Origin: Clostridium_AF sediminicola
Lineage (GTDB): Bacteria; Bacillota; Clostridia; Clostridiales; Clostridiaceae
Reading direction: 5' to 3'
Length of the DNA stretch: 64,000 nt
NCBI RefSeq assembly: GCF_050402865.1
Contig: NZ_BAABMF010000001.1
Location: forward strand, 558,001 to 622,000
Positions 61,566-64,000 of this stretch are shown piece by piece. The notes beneath the pieces are model-generated. The model searched no databases. It was not told where the DNA came from and saw only the letters and a list, made by a program, of their open reading frames with translations. The number at the start of each line of letters is the position of its first letter. Position 1 is the stretch's first letter. Made by a program: the position numbers and the translations under genes.

Positions 61566-62153
61566 TTATTTTTTACTATTACAATCTTTTGGTAAAAGTG
61601 TAGACATAGATATTACCATCTTTATTGCTTCATCTACAGTTATATCCAATTTTTTAACTGATTCCCGATCAACATAAATCAAAAAACCGTTTGTTGGGTT
61701 AGGTGTAGTTGGTATAAAAACAGATATTTTTTCGTGATTATTCAATACTAAGTTTTCATTTGTAATAAATCCTATGCTTTGGATTCCTTTGTTAGGAAAC
61801 TCAACACTTACAACATTCGAAAACTTATTTTGAGAGGAAGATGAAAAAGTTTTACTTAATTCTTTTATTGATGCATATACAGAATTTATAATCGGAACTT
61901 TATTAATCATCTCTTCTACATAATCAAAAGTCTTTTTTCCAATTACATTATTAGCAATAAATCCAATTAACAAAATAATTCCTATAGTTAAAAGAAAGCC
62001 CACTCCTGGAAAATAGTCTCCAACAACACTTACTATTATTTTTTTTAAAAAAGAATCTATGAACAAGAAAATTGTTTTAATAATATAATATGTAACTGCT
62101 AGCGGCAACGTAGTAGCTAGTCCAGTTATAAATAAATTTTTTATTTGTTTCAT
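61566..62153 (-). CDS. DUF502 family membrane protein
   Basis: 195 residues. N-terminal membrane segments (about 8-30 and 50-72) with the family start FITGLATTLPLAVTYYII, then GFLLTIGIILLIGFIANNVIGKK, the soluble region VPIINSVYASIKELSKTFSSS and VVSVEFPNKGIQSIGFITNE and a late FIPTTPNPTNGFLIYV, all typical of DUF502. Function unknown in bacteria; plant relatives are membrane-associated. Divergent from the small gene at 62263. Confidence 0.9.
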   Translation of the reverse strand: MKQIKNLFITGLATTLPLAVTYYIIKTIFLFIDSFLKKIIVSVVGDYFPGVGFLLTIGIILLIGFIANNVIGKKTFDYVEEMINKVPIINSVYASIKELSKTFSSSSQNKFSNVVSVEFPNKGIQSIGFITNENLVLNNHEKISVFIPTTPNPTNGFLIYVDRESVKKLDITVDEAIKMVISMSTLLPKDCNSKK

Positions 62154-62262
62154 GTTACTCCCCCTGAAAGCATTTTGTAATAATTACTAAAATCAATATA
62201 TCATATTTATTAGAAAAAAGAAAATAATATTACTGTACATTTATTTTGAGAGGAGTTTTTTT

Positions 62263-62469
62263 ATGGAATGGAAAAAAGGAAAAGTTAAATTTGATGACGG
62301 TTCTATATATCCAGCAGAACTGTTAATTTCTGAAGATGGTCAAATTTGGAACTCTAAAGTATTTAAAGATAGAAAAGTTATCGAAGAAATTGATGCAGAT
62401 AATTTTGCTCTAAAACTTGGTAAATCTGTAGCAGAAGTGTATCCTTACACTTGTGAAATAGATGATTAA
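62263..62469 (+). CDS. Small conserved-looking protein of unknown function
   Basis: 68 residues, acidic, one likely beta-rich domain (MEWKKGKVKFDDGSIYPAEL). No signal peptide, membrane helix or known motif. GAGAGGAG site eight bases before the ATG and an immediate terminator support a real gene. One of only four plus-strand genes in the window. Confidence 0.65.
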   Translation: MEWKKGKVKFDDGSIYPAELLISEDGQIWNSKVFKDRKVIEEIDADNFALKLGKSVAEVYPYTCEIDD

Positions 62470-62505
62470 AAAAGTATTGCGAATATAACTTCGCAATACT
62501 TTTTT
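62468..62505. terminator. Bidirectional terminator
   Basis: Fifteen-bp stem around AAGTATTGCGAA and TTCGCAATACTT with A and T runs on each side; serves the small plus-strand gene and the leftward ABC transporter genes. Confidence 0.85.
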
Positions 62506-62512
62506 AAATTTA

Positions 62513-63154
62513 TTAAATATACTTCACATATTTTTCTTCTAATTTTCTAAATATATAAACAATTACAAATGTTAAACATAAATAAATAGCTGCAGCAATA
62601 ACAAAAGGAGTAATAACAAAATCTCTATTCAATATTTCTTTTGCAGCTTTAAGAATTTCCGGCATTCCAATAACTGTCACAAGCGCAGTATCTTTAACTA
62701 GATTGATTGCTTCATTACTAATAGGAGGAAGCACTCTCGCAAAAGTTTGTGGTATAATTATTCTTTTCATCGTTTGTTTATAATCCATACCTAAAGTTTT
62801 TGCTGCTTCAAATTGTCCTTTATCAATAGATTGTAATCCTCCTCTAAAAATTTCAGTATAATAAGCAGCATAGTTTATAATAAATGTTATTGCAGCAGCA
62901 ATAAATGGACTCAGGTTTATCCCTACAACCGATAGCCCAAAATAAGTAAAATAAAGTTGCAACAATAATGGTGTTCCTCTAACAATAGTTGTATATATGC
63001 CTAATAGAAATCTTAAGAATTTAATTTTTGATATTTTTCCCATAGCACACACTAAACCTAATGGAATAGAAAATATCATAGTAACAGCATATATTTGTAA
63101 AGTCAATATACTCCCTTTTAATATGAATAAAGTAATACTAGTTAAATACGACAC
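62513..63154 (-). CDS. Polar amino-acid ABC transporter permease
   Basis: 213 residues of the HisM/GlnP type: LFILKGSILTLQIYAVTMIFSIPLGLV, RGTPLLLQLYFTYFGL (the EAA-preceding motif), the coupling loop FEAAKTLGMDYKQTMKRIIIPQ and five membrane helices. Works with the lipoprotein encoded upstream (14-base gap). No ATPase gene is present in the window; it may lie beyond the right end. GTG start after GGAGGT. Confidence 0.92.
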   Translation of the reverse strand: MSYLTSITLFILKGSILTLQIYAVTMIFSIPLGLVCAMGKISKIKFLRFLLGIYTTIVRGTPLLLQLYFTYFGLSVVGINLSPFIAAAITFIINYAAYYTEIFRGGLQSIDKGQFEAAKTLGMDYKQTMKRIIIPQTFARVLPPISNEAINLVKDTALVTVIGMPEILKAAKEILNRDFVITPFVIAAAIYLCLTFVIVYIFRKLEEKYVKYI

Positions 63155-63168
63155 AATCTTACCTCCAG

Positions 63169-63990
63169 CTATTTTACTATGTCTTCACCAAACCATTTTT
63201 CTGAAATTTTTGCAGATGTTCCATCTTCCTTCATTTCACTTAAAATTTTATTTACTTCATCAGCTAGTTTTAATTCACCTTTTCTAAAACCAATGCCATA
63301 CTCTTCACTTCCGAAATCATCAGTAACAACTTTATATTCACCTGGTTTTTTACTTATATAGTATCTAGCCACTATTTCATCTATAACAACAGCGTCTGTT
63401 CTTTTTGCACTTAAATCTAATAATGCTTCTGTATAATTAGCAAATTCTCTTAGCTCTTTTAACGAGTCTAATGTTTCTGAATCAGCTGAAACCGCTTCTT
63501 TACCGCTACTTCCTGCTTGTACACTAACAACTTTTTCTGCTAGATTTTCTTTTTTTTCTATATCAGAGCCTTCTAATACAACAATAACTTGCCTATTTGC
63601 TAAGTATGGATTTGAAAATTCAACTTTATCTTTTCTTTCTTCAGTAATAGTCAACCCATTCCAAATACAATCAATATCTTTTTTCTCTAAACTTAAAATC
63701 TTAGAATCCCAATCAATAGGTTGAAGTTTCAATTCAACATCTAATCTTTTAGCAACTTCTTTAGCCATATCTATATCAAAACCAACGATTTCTTCATTAT
63801 CCCCTCTAAATCCCATTGGTGGAAAGCTGTCGTCAAGACCTAAAATAAACTCTCCTTTATCTTGAACATAACTCAAAGAATTATCCTCATTATCCGTAGC
63901 CTTATTATCTGTAGCTTTATTTCCACATCCTGTTAAGACAAAACTAAAAGCTAAAATAGTAGTTAAAAAACTAATAATCTTCTTTTTCAT
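63169..63990 (-). CDS. Amino-acid ABC transporter substrate-binding lipoprotein
   Basis: 273 residues with a lipoprotein signal: hydrophobic stretch then lipobox FVLTGC with lipidated C22. The linker contains a duplicated KATDN. The mature part is a type II periplasmic-binding fold (FILGLDDSFPPMGFRGDNEEIVGFDIDMAKEVAKRL in part; PIDWDSKILSLEKKDIDCIWNGLTI; GIGFRKGE). Likely binds a polar amino acid, exact ligand unknown. Starts at the right window edge with its ATG complete; GGATAAT precedes it. Confidence 0.92.
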   Translation of the reverse strand: MKKKIISFLTTILAFSFVLTGCGNKATDNKATDNEDNSLSYVQDKGEFILGLDDSFPPMGFRGDNEEIVGFDIDMAKEVAKRLDVELKLQPIDWDSKILSLEKKDIDCIWNGLTITEERKDKVEFSNPYLANRQVIVVLEGSDIEKKENLAEKVVSVQAGSSGKEAVSADSETLDSLKELREFANYTEALLDLSAKRTDAVVIDEIVARYYISKKPGEYKVVTDDFGSEEYGIGFRKGELKLADEVNKILSEMKEDGTSAKISEKWFGEDIVK

Positions 63991-64000
63991 AATATTATCC

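Noticed and set aside
1..64000. tRNA, rRNA, CRISPR arrays, IS elements, prophage or attachment sites
   Set aside because: No cloverleaf, rRNA-like stretch, regularly spaced direct repeats, transposase or integrase was seen on reading both strands.

Overview
This is a low-GC (about 30%) Gram-positive chromosome segment from an anaerobic, rod-shaped member of the Clostridia/Tissierellia. The evidence is the SCIFF peptide gene, clostridial gene order throughout (yajC-tgt-queA-ruvBA; rplU-prp-rpmA; rng with a B12/radical-SAM pair; minCDE-mreBCD-radC-maf), an N-terminally extended L27 with its Prp protease, a coenzyme-B12 glutamate mutase fermentation cluster and a clostridial agr locus. BofC-like and SpoIVFB-like proteins suggest endospore formation. 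I see no rRNA, tRNA, IS element, prophage or CRISPR array. Most genes are on the minus strand; only hpt, a class A PBP, a two-P-loop ATPase and one small unknown protein are on the plus strand.

Layout. 1-4.8 kb: scfA (SCIFF, 45 aa), a TIGR04086 membrane protein, yajC, tgt, queA, ruvB, ruvA. 4.9-13.5 kb: a glycosyltransferase, bofC-like gene, yebC, IMPACT/YigZ, a HEAT-repeat protein, a MocR-type regulator with a nucleotidyltransferase, and hflX carrying an RadC/JAMM-like N-terminal motif. 13.6-17.2 kb (+): hpt and a long PBP1A. 17.3-26.0 kb: glutamate fermentation by the methylaspartate route, transcribed glmS-glmL-glmE-mal-AtuA-DUF4387-P-loop/SAD protein, with a GntR regulator beside it. 26.2-33.4 kb: deoxynucleoside uptake and catabolism (LacI regulator, deoC, pdp, ABC ATPase and two permeases) with three cre/LacI-type operators.

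33.6-37.4 kb: a GGDEF/HD-GYP c-di-GMP protein and a compact agr-type peptide signalling locus (agrD encoding a 43-aa pre-peptide, agrB, an orphan sensor-like membrane protein, a DUF5317 protein). 37.7-38.8 kb (+): tandem P-loop ATPase. 38.9-43.9 kb: yhbY, obg, rpmA, prp, rplU, RNase E/G and an exonuclease. 44.0-48.1 kb: TIGR03936 and TIGR03960 radical-SAM pair and a SpoIVFA/SpoIVFB-like pair. 48.2-58.8 kb: the cell shape and division cluster mgsA, rodA, minE, minD, minC, a very long PBP2, mreD, mreC, mreB, radC, maf. 59-64 kb: SPOR protein, NlpC/P60 hydrolase with a long leader, a Met/Pro-rich unknown, DUF502 membrane protein, a small orphan and an amino-acid ABC permease plus lipoprotein.

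The most interesting parts are the agr locus with its uncoupled sensor-like protein and neighbouring c-di-GMP enzyme, the uncharacterised genes at the end of the glutamate mutase operon with a repeated operator-like element, the RadC-like metalloprotease motif in HflX, and the SCIFF peptide.
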